Notes: generated by a model not told the origin, from the letters alone. A stretch of 27,127 nt of DNA from an uncultured Eubacteriales bacterium (GCA_900549105.1 URND01000030.1:1-27127); one strand, 5' to 3'; numbered from the stretch's first letter, positions 7,923-15,093 are shown. A program made the numbers and translations.

Positions 7923-8536
7923 AACTCGTTCACCTCTGATTTTCCCTGTCCCAACACCGAAGTTCCTGCTCTTTGCTGAGTCTCAGCCTTCTCCAAAATA
8001 AATTTTTCCAGCTGCTCCTTCTCCTCCGGCCGGCAATAAATTTTTTTACTTCTCTTCTTTCCATGAATATCTATACCCTTTCGGGCATCCCGTATGTCAG
8101 ATGCTCCGCATGGGCGCGCTTCGTCAGGCTCCGCGCGATAAAGTATCATTATAACATGCTTTTTCCCCGAATCCCGAATTTTATATATGGATGGCCATGG
8201 AACAAATCCCTGATATGTCCGAATTCCATTTTCACAAATCCGCTGAGGGAGACAATCTATAAGAAATCCAACAACAAGCTCTGCAAAAAGCAAGATAAAA
8301 AAATATGTACTTTCTTTTGTTCTGCCTATCCAAATGCCATAAATACACAGCAGAAGCAGCACGACATAAAGTCCGGCGTTTACGGCTATAACCTGTCTGG
8401 GTTTTCGAATCTTATATATTGTCTGCCCGGACCGTGCCTCATTGCCAAAATGATAATACCATTGTCTGCATATAAGCCCAAGAATAAACACTTGATATAA
8501 TATAAAATACCTGCTTATGTAATCAATAATACTCAT
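7919..8536 (-). CDS. Small membrane protein of unknown function carrying an in-frame repeat insertion
   Basis: I do not recognise the family. From ATG 8536 (GAGGGG 7 nt upstream) it has 205 residues. A GTG at 8551 that overlaps the previous stop is an alternative start. Membrane segments: about residues 7-22 (FILYQVFILGLI), 47-66 (VNAGLYVVLLLLCIYGIWIG) and 72-88 (FFILLFAELVVGFLI). A soluble C-terminal part has CENGIRTYQGFVPWPSIYKI followed by KKHVIMI and KRSKKIYCRPEEKEQLEKFI, a pattern like PH-type domains of other small membrane proteins. Between these two, residues about 131-155 (LYRAEPDEARPCGASDIRDA...) are encoded by the structured repeat at 8072-8146. Removing them would join KKHVIMI directly to DIHGKKRSKK, which reads as one natural strand. 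It is coupled to the SGNH hydrolase downstream. Confidence 0.75.
   Translation of the reverse strand: MSIIDYISRYFILYQVFILGLICRQWYYHFGNEARSGQTIYKIRKPRQVIAVNAGLYVVLLLLCIYGIWIGRTKESTYFFILLFAELVVGFLIDCLPQRICENGIRTYQGFVPWPSIYKIRDSGKKHVIMILYRAEPDEARPCGASDIRDARKGIDIHGKKRSKKIYCRPEEKEQLEKFILEKAETQQRAGTSVLGQGKSEVNEL
8072..8146 (-). repeat. Structured 75-bp repeat, copy A, inside a coding region
   Basis: The segment is clearly related to 16561-16636. On the minus strand both run ATACTTTATCG, YGCGGAGCCTGACG, RAGC and so on. Copy A has three possible stem-loops: CGCGC/GCGCG around GGAGCCTGACGAA, ATGC/GCAT around GGA, and ATGCCC/GGGTAT around GAAA. It is read in frame as part of the membrane protein above. 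Confidence 0.8.
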
Positions 8537-8547
8537 CCAGCCACCCC

Positions 8548-8925
8548 TCACAAGTTCATTTTTCTTTCCACCATCCCGAAAACAAATTCTGCAACAAAAA
8601 CAATGGAAATAACAATCAAAAATTTAAAGACAAAATGAAACAGATTTATATACAGCAAAAACACCAATAAAATTATCATCGCCGCCGAGCAGGCAACATA
8701 TATCTTTACCTTTACAAAGCGCCCCATAAAATGGTTCAGACAAATGAGCAGTGCAAGAACACTCTGGTAAAGAATTTCATATACGCCATATTTAACGGAC
8801 TCATATGTCTTCTCTACCATCCCCCTCATTTGTATGGCGAATGTATCTGCATAGCATAGCATTCCGGCACAAACAATTAACAAAATAATATAAAAAACAG
8901 TAACCGCCCTTTTTTTACTTTCCAT
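8548..8925 (-). CDS. Hypothetical four-helix membrane protein
   Basis: No family recognised. From ATG 8925 (MESKKRAVTVFY; GGAGG at 8932-8936) the product has 125 residues and is mostly hydrophobic. Four likely membrane helices lie at about residues 9-26 (FYIILLIVCAGMLCYA), 50-66 (YQSVLALLICLNHFMG), 72-94 (YVACSAAMIILLVFLLYI) and 97-116 (FKFLIVISIVFVAEFVFG). An in-frame ATG at 8943 is less likely because it lies upstream of the ribosome site. It leads a three-gene unit with the membrane protein and SGNH hydrolase downstream: its TGA at 8548-8550 is 11 nt before the preferred downstream ATG. A promoter at 8978-9006 precedes it. Confidence 0.75.
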   Translation of the reverse strand: MESKKRAVTVFYIILLIVCAGMLCYADTFAIQMRGMVEKTYESVKYGVYEILYQSVLALLICLNHFMGRFVKVKIYVACSAAMIILLVFLLYINLFHFVFKFLIVISIVFVAEFVFGMVERKMNL

Positions 8926-8977
8926 AGCCTTCCTCCTTTGCAATATGAATCAAGTCAATAATATTCTGACTAATTTT

Positions 8978-9006
8978 AGTATAATAAATTTTTTATCAGA
9001 AAACAA
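8978..9006 (-). promoter_or_regulatory. Promoter of the membrane-protein/SGNH hydrolase unit (TTGTTT - 17 - TATACT)
   Basis: Minus strand: -35 TTGTTT at 9001-9006, which is also the T-run of the upstream terminator, and -10 TATACT at 8978-8983, 17-bp spacer. Confidence 0.6.
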
Positions 9007-9044
9007 CAGGGTGGCCATGAATTGTAACATCCATGCCACCCTGT
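9001..9044 (-). terminator. Terminator of the Rpn-family gene
   Basis: On the minus strand ACAGGGTGGCATG pairs with CATGGCCACCCTGT (one bulged base), followed by TGTTTTC. It starts 6 nt past the stop of the Rpn-type gene. Confidence 0.75.
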
Positions 9045-9050
9045 CTTATA

Positions 9051-10040
9051 TCAAATGCCACGTATTAAAATATCGCATGCTTTCTCAGCATCCATATCCG
9101 GCTGTTCTCTGAATATTTGCAGAACCCTTTCAACAAAGGCTGATTCTTCTTCCAGCATATCCGCAATATCTCCCGCCGGCAAGCCCTTTTCCGACTTCCT
9201 CCGAATCTTCCCGATTCGCTCTAAAAGTGCGCCGCGCTGCATTCCTTGCTGCATTCCTTGCTGCAGACCATCTTCCCTGGCGGCCTCCCGCTCCTGCTGG
9301 ATATGTAAAGCTTCATTGTATTCATAAATACTCACTTTTAACACCTCCGCCCTGTTTTTTCTGAGAAACTCTGCCAGAATATCCTCATCAATACATGTCT
9401 GAATCGATATTTCAACAGCCTTGTTTAACGCCATATACTGGCTGTATTCTCGAATCCTTGAAACAAAAATCATATAATCTCTCAAACTTTTACACTTTTC
9501 CATCAATTCTTCATTGTATCCCGGATTAATATTTAAAACCAGCACTTTAAGCTCCAAATCCATAGATTCGGATTTTTTCTCAAAAGCATCCGACAACCGA
9601 AGCTCACTGCGCTCCGGCAATTCATCTGTTCCATTATAAAATACAACAAATTTGGGTTCTGGAATCTTAACAAGCCTTGAACCGTATAAATTTGCTTTAG
9701 CCGTCAGTTTCGAATAAATATCCGCCACATAAAACAAATTCCTCAACGGCATATTGGGATTATCCGTAGACTGATGCTCGTATAAAGCCAACTCGTCATA
9801 CAACAAAAAGGATACATCGTTTTTCAATCCCATATAAATCGCGTTTTCCAGTGTCGTGACTTCCAAATCCTCCGGATTCGTATAAGACGTTCCATTCATA
9901 GCATTATACAATTCCAGAAACTCCTGCTTTTCCTTAAAAACCATTCGAAATACCCGGTCCTTATGAGTCACCAAAGCATTCAAATACAAATCTTCATTTT
10001 TAATGTTTTGTGTCTTAATCTTTTCTGTTTCACCGTTCAT
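9051..10040 (-). CDS. Rpn-family recombination-promoting nuclease / putative transposase-like protein
   Basis: 329 residues from ATG 10040 (GGGAGG at 10048-10053; an in-frame ATG at 10073 lies upstream of the site). The N-terminal part matches the Rpn/PD-(D/E)XK transposase-like family common in many copies in Clostridia: DRVFRMVFKEKQEFLELYNAM, then LKNDVSFLLYDELALYEHQS, in which D and E-x-Q are the nuclease core, and PEPKFVVFYNG with the family's YNG. Rpn proteins (RpnA-E of E. coli) are DNA endonucleases that raise RecA-independent recombination; some are phage-defence factors. The C-terminal third is charged and contains a QQGM repeat (DGLQQGMQQGMQRG), typical of this family. It has its own promoter and terminator and is likely a monocistronic accessory gene. 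Confidence 0.85.
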   Translation of the reverse strand: MNGETEKIKTQNIKNEDLYLNALVTHKDRVFRMVFKEKQEFLELYNAMNGTSYTNPEDLEVTTLENAIYMGLKNDVSFLLYDELALYEHQSTDNPNMPLRNLFYVADIYSKLTAKANLYGSRLVKIPEPKFVVFYNGTDELPERSELRLSDAFEKKSESMDLELKVLVLNINPGYNEELMEKCKSLRDYMIFVSRIREYSQYMALNKAVEISIQTCIDEDILAEFLRKNRAEVLKVSIYEYNEALHIQQEREAAREDGLQQGMQQGMQRGALLERIGKIRRKSEKGLPAGDIADMLEEESAFVERVLQIFREQPDMDAEKACDILIRGI

Positions 10041-10200
10041 TAAGTGTCCTCCCTTTCTTTTCCAAGAGGACACCGCTATTCCGGAATCCTCTCAGCATGT
10101 TACATTGTCTGCATTGAAAATTTCCAGAATGAAATGACCGCCATAACCTTCGGCCTCTGGTTTATCATGTGTAAATAGAATAAAAGATATGTTTGAATTC

Positions 10201-10229
10201 ATTATAACATTTTTTATACCTGCTGTCAC
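10201..10229 (-). promoter_or_regulatory. Promoter of the Rpn-family gene (GTGACA - 17 - TATAAT)
   Basis: Minus strand: -35 GTGACA at 10224-10229, -10 TATAAT at 10201-10206, 17-bp spacer. It implies a leader of about 150 nt before ATG 10040; nothing else recognisable lies in that leader apart from a weak AGAGGA/TCCTCT inverted repeat near 10064-10094. Confidence 0.65.
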
Positions 10230-10252
10230 TTATTTTCAGAAATGAAAGTCCC

Positions 10253-10480
10253 TCAACTCTCCACAATCCATTCTCTGCGCTGCTCCAATTCTCTGTTGAC
10301 AACTCCAATCCAGTACATCTCCTTTTTCAAAAGATGCCTGTCCCATGGCAGTCTGGATTTTTTTCGGTTTTGAAGCTGAGATTTCCGCAGCAGCAAATCA
10401 GCGACCAATTCCTCTTTTGTAGCCAGCGCCAACGACTCTTCGTCCCATTTCCGAGGTTTTGTTAAAGTTTTTCGATACAT
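10253..10480 (-). CDS. Small hypothetical protein
   Basis: 75 residues, family not recognised. The start ATG 10480 has a good GGGGG ribosome site 6-7 nt upstream, which argues for a real gene. The product is basic and probably helical, with motifs ATKEELVADLLLRKSQLQNR and LKKEMYWIGVVNRELEQRRE, suggesting a helical hairpin or a small nucleic-acid or protein-binding protein. No cysteine pairs, membrane segment or signal peptide. It is divergent from sdaAB and 24 nt upstream of the Rpn-gene promoter, so it may belong with that accessory region. Confidence 0.55.
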   Translation of the reverse strand: MYRKTLTKPRKWDEESLALATKEELVADLLLRKSQLQNRKKSRLPWDRHLLKKEMYWIGVVNRELEQRREWIVES

Positions 10481-10538
10481 ATATTCCCCCTGATTATCAA
10501 TCTATGTTTTCCGTCTTTTGATTATTACAAATTACGCT

Positions 10539-10566
10539 TTTAAATCTTTCTTTTTTAGTATATCAT
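10539..10566 (+). promoter_or_regulatory. Possible promoter of sdaAB-sdaAA (TTTAAA - 16 - TATCAT)
   Basis: Plus strand: TTTAAA at 10539-10544 and TATCAT at 10561-10566 with 16-bp spacing, 26 nt before ATG 10593. The match is moderate. Confidence 0.4.
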
Positions 10567-10592
10567 AGAACTATAGAAAAGGAGAAGGTTTT

Positions 10593-11264
10593 ATGAACGA
10601 TATAAGTATGTTTGATATTATCGGTCCGAATATGATTGGGCCTTCCAGTTCCCATACGGCCGGAGCTCTGCGAATCGCCCATCTGGCCGGAAAGCTGGCG
10701 CCGGAAAAAATCCTTTCCGTAACATTTACCCTCTATGGTTCTTTTGCATGGACTTATCGGGGCCATGGCACGGACAGGGCGCTGGTCGGCGGCATTCTCG
10801 GTTTTCTCCCGGATGATGAACGGATTCGGGATTCTTTTCAATATGCCGATGCAGCCGGGTTAAAATACGAATTCATTGAAAATACGACTGAAAAAAATAT
10901 TCACCCAAATACGGTGGACATTTTGCTGCACTGCGAGAACAATCGGACAATTGAACTTCGGGGCGAATCGATTGGTGGGGGAAACGCCGTCATCCGGCGC
11001 TTAAATGGTGTCGATATCGCTCTCTCCGGCGCATATTCCACGCTGATTGTCCATCATAAGGATAAAAAAGGTGTGCTGGCCTATATCACAACCGTGTGCA
11101 GCGGTATTGATCTGAATATTGCCTTTATGAAGGTTTACCGCAAAGCCAAAGGTGATGACGCTTACGCCATCATTGAAGTTGATTCTGAGATTAACCCTTC
11201 TATTATCACTGTTCTGGAATGTCATGATGCCATTATCAGCGCGACTATCGTACCGGCAATTTAA
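10593..11264 (+). CDS. sdaAB: L-serine dehydratase, iron-sulfur-dependent, beta subunit
   Basis: Beta subunit of the two-part oxygen-sensitive L-serine dehydratase, which turns L-serine into pyruvate and ammonia. 223 residues. The N-terminal half has the substrate-domain motif IGPSSSHTAGALRIA and GHGTDRALVGGILGF with conserved GHGT. The C-terminal about 75 residues form an ACT domain (LIVHHKDKKGVLAYITTVCS). The start ATG 10593 follows AAGGAGAAGG. It is 20 nt upstream of the alpha subunit, the normal order in Clostridia, and both subunits are expected to form one enzyme with the [4Fe-4S] cluster carried by alpha. Confidence 0.95.
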   Translation: MNDISMFDIIGPNMIGPSSSHTAGALRIAHLAGKLAPEKILSVTFTLYGSFAWTYRGHGTDRALVGGILGFLPDDERIRDSFQYADAAGLKYEFIENTTEKNIHPNTVDILLHCENNRTIELRGESIGGGNAVIRRLNGVDIALSGAYSTLIVHHKDKKGVLAYITTVCSGIDLNIAFMKVYRKAKGDDAYAIIEVDSEINPSIITVLECHDAIISATIVPAI

Positions 11265-11284
11265 AAATGGGGAGGAATATTTTG

Positions 11285-12169
11285 ATGAATTTTATTAACG
11301 GAAAACAATTGCTTGAAATATGCTCTGAAAAACATATTCCGATTTCCCAGGCCATGTTTTTGCGGGAAACGAATTATCTGGAGCAGGACCCGGTGGACGT
11401 CACACGCAAAATGGAGCGGGCCTATGATATTATGAAGCAGGCTATCCATCGGGCTTTAACAGAAGACTTAATCAGCACCGGAGGTATGATTGGCGGCGAA
11501 AGCAAGCAGATAGACGCCCTTCGAAAGGCAGGAAAAAACATATGCGGCCCTCTTGTCTCCAAGGCTATTGCTTACGCCGTTGGGGTTCTGGAAGTCAATG
11601 CTTCCATGGGGCTTATCGTGGCTGCGCCGACAGCCGGCTCCTCCGGCGTTATTCCGGGCGTGCTCTGTGCAGCGCAGGAAGAATATAATATGGAAGATGC
11701 GGTCATTATTCAGGCCCTTTATACGGCAGCCGCCGTCGGCTATCTGATTACCCGAAATGCAACTACCGCCGGCGCTGAAGGCGGATGCCAGGCTGAAGTC
11801 GGCTCTGCCAGCGCTATGGCCGCAGCGGCTATGACACAGCTTATGGGCGGAACCCCATCCCAATGCCTGGATGCCGCTTCCTTTGCACTCATTAATATTC
11901 TCGGGCTGGTCTGCGACCCGGTGGGCGGCCTTGTTGAAATTCCATGCCAGAACCGAAATGCCATGGGCGCTTCCAATGCTTTAATCAGCGCCGAAATCGC
12001 CCTGAGCGGTATTCAAAGTGTCGTACCGATTGATGAAGCCATCGAGGTTATGTACCGCGTCGGCCGCTCACTGCCGGTTTCTTTAAGAGAGACATCCCAG
12101 GGCGGCACGGCCACATCGCCAAGCGCCTGCCATGCCTGCCGGATTAAATGGAAAAAACCGATTTTGTAA
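11285..12169 (+). CDS. sdaAA: L-serine dehydratase, iron-sulfur-dependent, alpha subunit
   Basis: Catalytic alpha subunit, 294 residues, carrying the [4Fe-4S] cluster that activates the serine hydroxyl. Family landmarks: the glycine-rich TGGMIGGESKQID, VNASMGLIVAAPTAGSSGV, GYLITRNATTAGAEGGCQAE and GLVCDPVGGLVEIPCQNRN, with cysteines in the last three blocks region and the C-terminal CHACR. Cysteines C in GGCQAE, CDPVGG and CHACR are candidate cluster ligands by analogy. I chose ATG 11285 because GGGGAGG is 10 nt upstream; an in-frame ATG at 11267 precedes that site. A terminator follows at once, so sdaAB-sdaAA is a two-gene operon. Confidence 0.95.
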   Translation: MNFINGKQLLEICSEKHIPISQAMFLRETNYLEQDPVDVTRKMERAYDIMKQAIHRALTEDLISTGGMIGGESKQIDALRKAGKNICGPLVSKAIAYAVGVLEVNASMGLIVAAPTAGSSGVIPGVLCAAQEEYNMEDAVIIQALYTAAAVGYLITRNATTAGAEGGCQAEVGSASAMAAAAMTQLMGGTPSQCLDAASFALINILGLVCDPVGGLVEIPCQNRNAMGASNALISAEIALSGIQSVVPIDEAIEVMYRVGRSLPVSLRETSQGGTATSPSACHACRIKWKKPIL

Positions 12170-12212
12170 CAAAAAAAACGGACAAGGGATATTTCTCCCC
12201 TGCCCGTTTTTT
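12170..12212. terminator. Bidirectional terminator between sdaAA and trxB
   Basis: AAAAAACGG...CCGTTTTTT with an imperfect inner stem (GGG/CCC) separates the convergent genes; T-runs occur in both directions. Confidence 0.75.
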
Positions 12213-12221
12213 AGATAAAAT

Positions 12222-13133
12222 TTATTCATTTCGATTAATATATTCACAGGCCGCCAATCCGGCAACAGCCCCGTCCGCTGCCGCCGTTGTCAACTGACGC
12301 ACTGTCTTTGTCCGGCAGTCGCCCGCGGCAAAAACGCCGTCATTGCTTGTCCGGCAATCCTCTCCGGCCTGGATATAACCGCCGGCATCCAGCTCAACCA
12401 GCGGTTCGAAGGCCTTATTGTCCGGCATCTGGCCGATAGCCACAAAAAGACCGGCAACAGAAATTTCCCGGCTTTCTCCTGTTTTCGTATCCTTCACGCG
12501 AATTCCCTGGACACTCCCCTCGCCGATAATATCCGTAACTACCGCATTTAACACAAACTCAACATTTTCTTTTTTGCGGAGATTTTCTGCCAGCCACTGC
12601 TCGCCTCTGAATTCATCTCTCCGATGAATCAAATAGACTTTTTCACAATAGGCGCTCAAAAACTCTGCATCCTCCAGGGCTGTGCTTCCGCCGCCGACAA
12701 CCGCCGTCACCTGGCCCCTGAAAAACGCCCCGTCACAGGTGGCGCAATAGGAAACCCCTGCTCCGACAAAGGATTCCTCCTTCTCCACGCCGAGGGGACG
12801 ATTTTTTGCCCCTGTCGCCAGAATTACCGAATGACATGGTATTTCCCTTTCTTCCGTATATACTATAAAATCTTTACCCTCTTTTTCCACCCGGACAACC
12901 GGTTCAAATTCAATCGCCGCACCGAGATTCTGGGCCTGCTCATACAGGCCTGTAGCGAACTCAAAACCGGAAATCTTCGCAATTCCGGGATAATTTTCAA
13001 CCTCCGGCGAATTAATAATCTGTCCGCCGTAATTCTCTCCCTCAAGCACCAGTACACTTTTTCCTGCGCGCACACCGTAGATAGCCGCCGAAAGGCCGGC
13101 CGTACCTGCGCCTATGATCACTATATCATACAT
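12222..13133 (-). CDS. trxB: Thioredoxin reductase (NADPH-type, low molecular weight)
   Basis: Flavoprotein that reduces thioredoxin with NAD(P)H. 303 residues from ATG 13133, chosen because GGAGG lies 8 nt upstream; an in-frame ATG 18 nt further up is ahead of that site. The FAD-binding fold begins MYDIVIIGAGTAGLSAAIY. The redox pair is CATC at residues 130-133 (SYCATCDGAFF). A second dinucleotide motif is VVGGGSTALEDA, followed by IHRRDEFRGE. The C-terminal FAD motif is GVFAAGDCRTK. Ferredoxin-dependent clostridial TrxR-like proteins are an alternative; the IHRRDEF basic residues favour a pyridine-nucleotide donor. It is a single gene, convergent with sdaAA. Confidence 0.93.
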   Translation of the reverse strand: MYDIVIIGAGTAGLSAAIYGVRAGKSVLVLEGENYGGQIINSPEVENYPGIAKISGFEFATGLYEQAQNLGAAIEFEPVVRVEKEGKDFIVYTEEREIPCHSVILATGAKNRPLGVEKEESFVGAGVSYCATCDGAFFRGQVTAVVGGGSTALEDAEFLSAYCEKVYLIHRRDEFRGEQWLAENLRKKENVEFVLNAVVTDIIGEGSVQGIRVKDTKTGESREISVAGLFVAIGQMPDNKAFEPLVELDAGGYIQAGEDCRTSNDGVFAAGDCRTKTVRQLTTAAADGAVAGLAACEYINRNE

Positions 13134-13218
13134 AAAAATAACCTCCATCATATTTTAAACATCTATAAGTCAGTTTAACACAAATCCCGCTTTCTTAAAA
13201 GTCCCGCTTGTAAAACCA

Positions 13219-13247
13219 TTGACTTTTCCCTCATTTAGCCCTACACT
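13219..13247 (+). promoter_or_regulatory. Promoter of the D-cysteine desulfhydrase-like gene (TTGACT - 17 - TACACT)
   Basis: Plus strand: -35 TTGACT at 13219-13224, -10 TACACT at 13242-13247, 17-bp spacer, 39 nt before ATG 13287. No equally clear promoter for trxB is seen on the other strand. Confidence 0.65.
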
Positions 13248-13286
13248 AAATTGAAATAACAAAATATTATCTGTGAAGGGATGTGA

Positions 13287-14285
13287 ATGCTTATGTTTGG
13301 TTATCCAAAACAAGCCTTTCTGAATCTTCCGACACCCGTGAGTTATCTTTCCAGCCTGTCGGAGAGCCTGGGCATTGAGCTTTATATGAAACGGGATGAT
13401 TTAACTGAATTCGGCGTCGGGGGAAATAAGCTGAGAAAACTGGAATATCTTGTCTATGATGCTAAAGAAAAAGGCGCAACCATGCTGATTACCGTCGGCG
13501 GAGCCCAAACAAATCACGGCCGCCTGACCGCCGCAGTTGCCGCAAAATATCAAATGAAATGCGCTGTTGTTGCGATGGATGATTATCCAGGCATTCTCAC
13601 CTCAAACATGCTCCTTGACCGCATTTTCGGTGCCTGTGTATTTTTACATAAAAACGACGGCACCCCATTGATGGATGTTGTCAGTCGGGTTGCCGATAAA
13701 TTTGAATCCCAGGGGGAACGCTGCTACTTTATTCCAATGGGCGGTTCCAATGAAATTGGCGCTCTCGGCTATTACGAATGTGCCCAGGAAATAAAAAATG
13801 AATTTAAGTCCGGCCGCGTTGTCGTTCCCCTCGGAAGTATGGGAACTTACATGGGCCTTTTCTGCGGCCTCCACGGCTCGGAGCTGAATCTGACAGGCGT
13901 TCAGATTATGCCTTATGAAGAAAATATTTTTAATTATGCCGTCGATTATTTCCATCGAATCAAAGAAGCCTGGAAACTGGACTTCGATGCCGTCGAAGAT
14001 GATTTTGATATTGCAACAGATTATCTTTACGGCGGCTATAATCTTCCTTCCGAGGCTGTTCGGGATGCCATTTATGATATGGCCCGTTCCGAATCTATTG
14101 TCCTGGACCCATGTTATACCGGAAAAGCCTATGCCGCCCTTCGGGATATGGTAAAACAGGGAAAAATTCAAAAAGGGGAAACTGTCATTTTCATTCACAC
14201 CGGCGGACTTCCCGGCGTTTATACCCCATCCCATCAAAATGCCTTTGAGGCAGAGTTGATGGACGGCGTCACCATTTTGAAATAA
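13287..14285 (+). CDS. dcyD: D-cysteine desulfhydrase / ACC-deaminase-family PLP enzyme
   Basis: 332 residues of the fold II PLP family holding D-cysteine desulfhydrase and 1-aminocyclopropane-1-carboxylate deaminase. The likely PLP lysine is K48 in VGGNKLRKLEY. GGAQTNHGR at 71-79 is the substrate-carboxylate loop, and PLGSMGTYMGL is the phosphate-binding region. The C-terminus has LDPCYTGKAYAAL and FIHTGGLPGVY, both conserved. D-cysteine desulfhydrase (giving pyruvate, sulfide and ammonia) is more likely for an anaerobe, but D-serine or other beta-elimination activity cannot be excluded from sequence alone. Start ATG 13287, with AAGGG 6 nt upstream; ATG 13293 is possible. Monocistronic, divergent from trxB. 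Confidence 0.85.
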   Translation: MLMFGYPKQAFLNLPTPVSYLSSLSESLGIELYMKRDDLTEFGVGGNKLRKLEYLVYDAKEKGATMLITVGGAQTNHGRLTAAVAAKYQMKCAVVAMDDYPGILTSNMLLDRIFGACVFLHKNDGTPLMDVVSRVADKFESQGERCYFIPMGGSNEIGALGYYECAQEIKNEFKSGRVVVPLGSMGTYMGLFCGLHGSELNLTGVQIMPYEENIFNYAVDYFHRIKEAWKLDFDAVEDDFDIATDYLYGGYNLPSEAVRDAIYDMARSESIVLDPCYTGKAYAALRDMVKQGKIQKGETVIFIHTGGLPGVYTPSHQNAFEAELMDGVTILK

Positions 14286-14310
14286 CACCCCCGTTTTCTC
14301 CAATTTGCAA

Positions 14311-14356
14311 AAAAAAGAAAGTATTTCCTCCCCTCAAAGAAAATACTTTCTTTTTT
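14311..14356. terminator. Strong bidirectional terminator
   Basis: AAAAAAGAAAGTATTT (14311-14326) and AAATACTTTCTTTTTT (14341-14356) form a perfect 16-bp stem with A/T-runs at both ends. It closes dcyD, and on the minus strand overlaps the stop codon of the Spo0A-like gene. Confidence 0.85.
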
Positions 14357-14687
14357 ATTGGATATTTCTAGATAATAGATAACCTGACAATATATCTATA
14401 AACTCGCCGGACGTTGGCCTTTCATAAAGCGGGATACCCGCCATAGACTCCAGAACATCTGCATATTCACTCCCCCAGCACCGTTTTACTACTGTTCGTA
14501 TATCTCGCTCAACACAATTAATTGTCGTATTATGAAGTCTTGCGATTTCCGGGTATAAAGATTTTGAAATATATAACAGAAGAGATGCATCTTCCATCAC
14601 CAATCGCACCGCATCTGCCACATAGTAATAGCCCTTGTATGTACGCCGTATCCCCAGTGATTTTAATACCTCATCTATACGGCCCAT
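14355..14687 (-). CDS. Stand-alone Spo0A C-terminal-domain DNA-binding protein
   Basis: 110 residues that align along nearly their whole length with the effector domain of the sporulation master regulator Spo0A, but with no receiver domain. Matching blocks: LGIRRTYKGYYYVADAVRLV (Spo0A: G-x-x-x-x-x-KGYxYLRxAI), LYPEIARLHNTTINCVERDI for the recognition helix (Spo0A: [20 protein letters not shown]) and RPTSGEFIDILSGYL (Spo0A: KPTNSEFIAMIADKL). It should bind 0A boxes without phosphorylation control, perhaps as a competitor or modulator of Spo0A. An exact 0A box lies upstream of its promoter. Start ATG 14687 follows AGGAGGTG. The gene is full length in itself; no receiver sequence is found upstream, so it is not a truncated spo0A in this window. 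Confidence 0.88.
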   Translation of the reverse strand: MGRIDEVLKSLGIRRTYKGYYYVADAVRLVMEDASLLLYISKSLYPEIARLHNTTINCVERDIRTVVKRCWGSEYADVLESMAGIPLYERPTSGEFIDILSGYLLSRNIQ

Positions 14688-14713
14688 AATTCACCTCCTG
14701 CGCTGACCGTTTT

Positions 14714-14742
14714 ATGATAGCACATCAGTCGTTTTTTGTCAT
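14714..14742 (-). promoter_or_regulatory. Promoter of the Spo0A-like gene (ATGACA - 17 - TATCAT)
   Basis: Minus strand: -35 ATGACA at 14737-14742, -10 TATCAT at 14714-14719, 17-bp spacer, each hexamer 5 of 6 to consensus; about 27 nt ahead of the start codon. Confidence 0.6.
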
Positions 14743-14776
14743 CATATGCTCAAAAAAGAATACATAGAAGACAGGC

Positions 14777-14783
14777 TTCGACA
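14777..14783. promoter_or_regulatory. 0A box (TTCGACA) upstream of the Spo0A-like gene
   Basis: TTCGACA, the reverse complement of the TGTCGAA 0A box, lies about 35 bp upstream of the -35 element of the Spo0A-like gene. A perfect 7-mer can occur by chance, but its position is suggestive. Confidence 0.5.
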
Positions 14784-14887
14784 TATGTCTACATGATTTT
14801 TTGCTGATTTTCTTTAAATCAAAGAAAACTGCCTTCAAATAAATATTTGCGAACTGATTTTACAGAAGAACTTTTTATAAATTTTAT

Positions 14888-14916
14888 TTGAAAAACCTCT
14901 GAATATGTAGTATAAT
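14888..14916 (+). promoter_or_regulatory. Promoter of tRNA-Ser (TTGAAA - 17 - TATAAT)
   Basis: -35 TTGAAA at 14888-14893 and perfect -10 TATAAT at 14911-14916, 17-bp spacer, about 38 bp before the mature tRNA 5' end. Confidence 0.7.
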
Positions 14917-14954
14917 AACAGACGTTCTGATTTGCATACAGAGAATCATAGAAT

Positions 14955-15044
14955 GGAGACGTACCGAAGTGGCCATAACGGGACTGACTCGAAATCAGTT
15001 TGTCGGATTTACCCGGCACATGGGTTCGAATCCCATCGTCTCCG
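14955..15044 (+). tRNA. tRNA-Ser (anticodon CGA)
   Basis: 90 nt with acceptor stem GGAGACG/CGTCTCC, discriminator G and no encoded CCA. The anticodon stem ACTGA/TCAGT encloses loop CTCGAAA, giving anticodon CGA (reads UCG). The long variable arm (GTCGG/CCGGC) is the class II mark of tRNA-Ser, and the T arm is ATGGG-TTCGAAT-CCCAT. Confidence 0.95.
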
Positions 15045-15045
15045 C

Positions 15046-15085
15046 AAAAAAGGCTGTCACATATTTGTTCATGCGGCAGCCTTTT
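15046..15085. terminator. Terminator of tRNA-Ser, also serving the convergent ROK gene
   Basis: AAAAAAGGCTGTC pairs with GGCAGCCTTTT around a 17-nt loop directly after the tRNA; the minus-strand reading ends in T-run too, 9 nt after the ROK gene stop. Confidence 0.75.
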
Positions 15086-15093
15086 CCTGTTTA

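Noticed and set aside
7973..8500. 175-codon plus-strand open frame, hydrophobic
   Set aside because: It is antisense to the membrane-protein gene, has no ribosome site and no family likeness; hydrophobicity mirrors the true gene.
9051..10040. An intact insertion sequence
   Set aside because: Although the family is named transposase-like, no terminal inverted repeats or target duplications were found around it.
13644..14303. 219-codon minus-strand open frame
   Set aside because: Antisense shadow of the PLP enzyme gene, whose frame carries all conserved motifs.
14355..14687. Truncated spo0A pseudogene
   Set aside because: Strong ribosome site, own promoter and no receiver-domain remnant upstream; it looks like a complete small gene.
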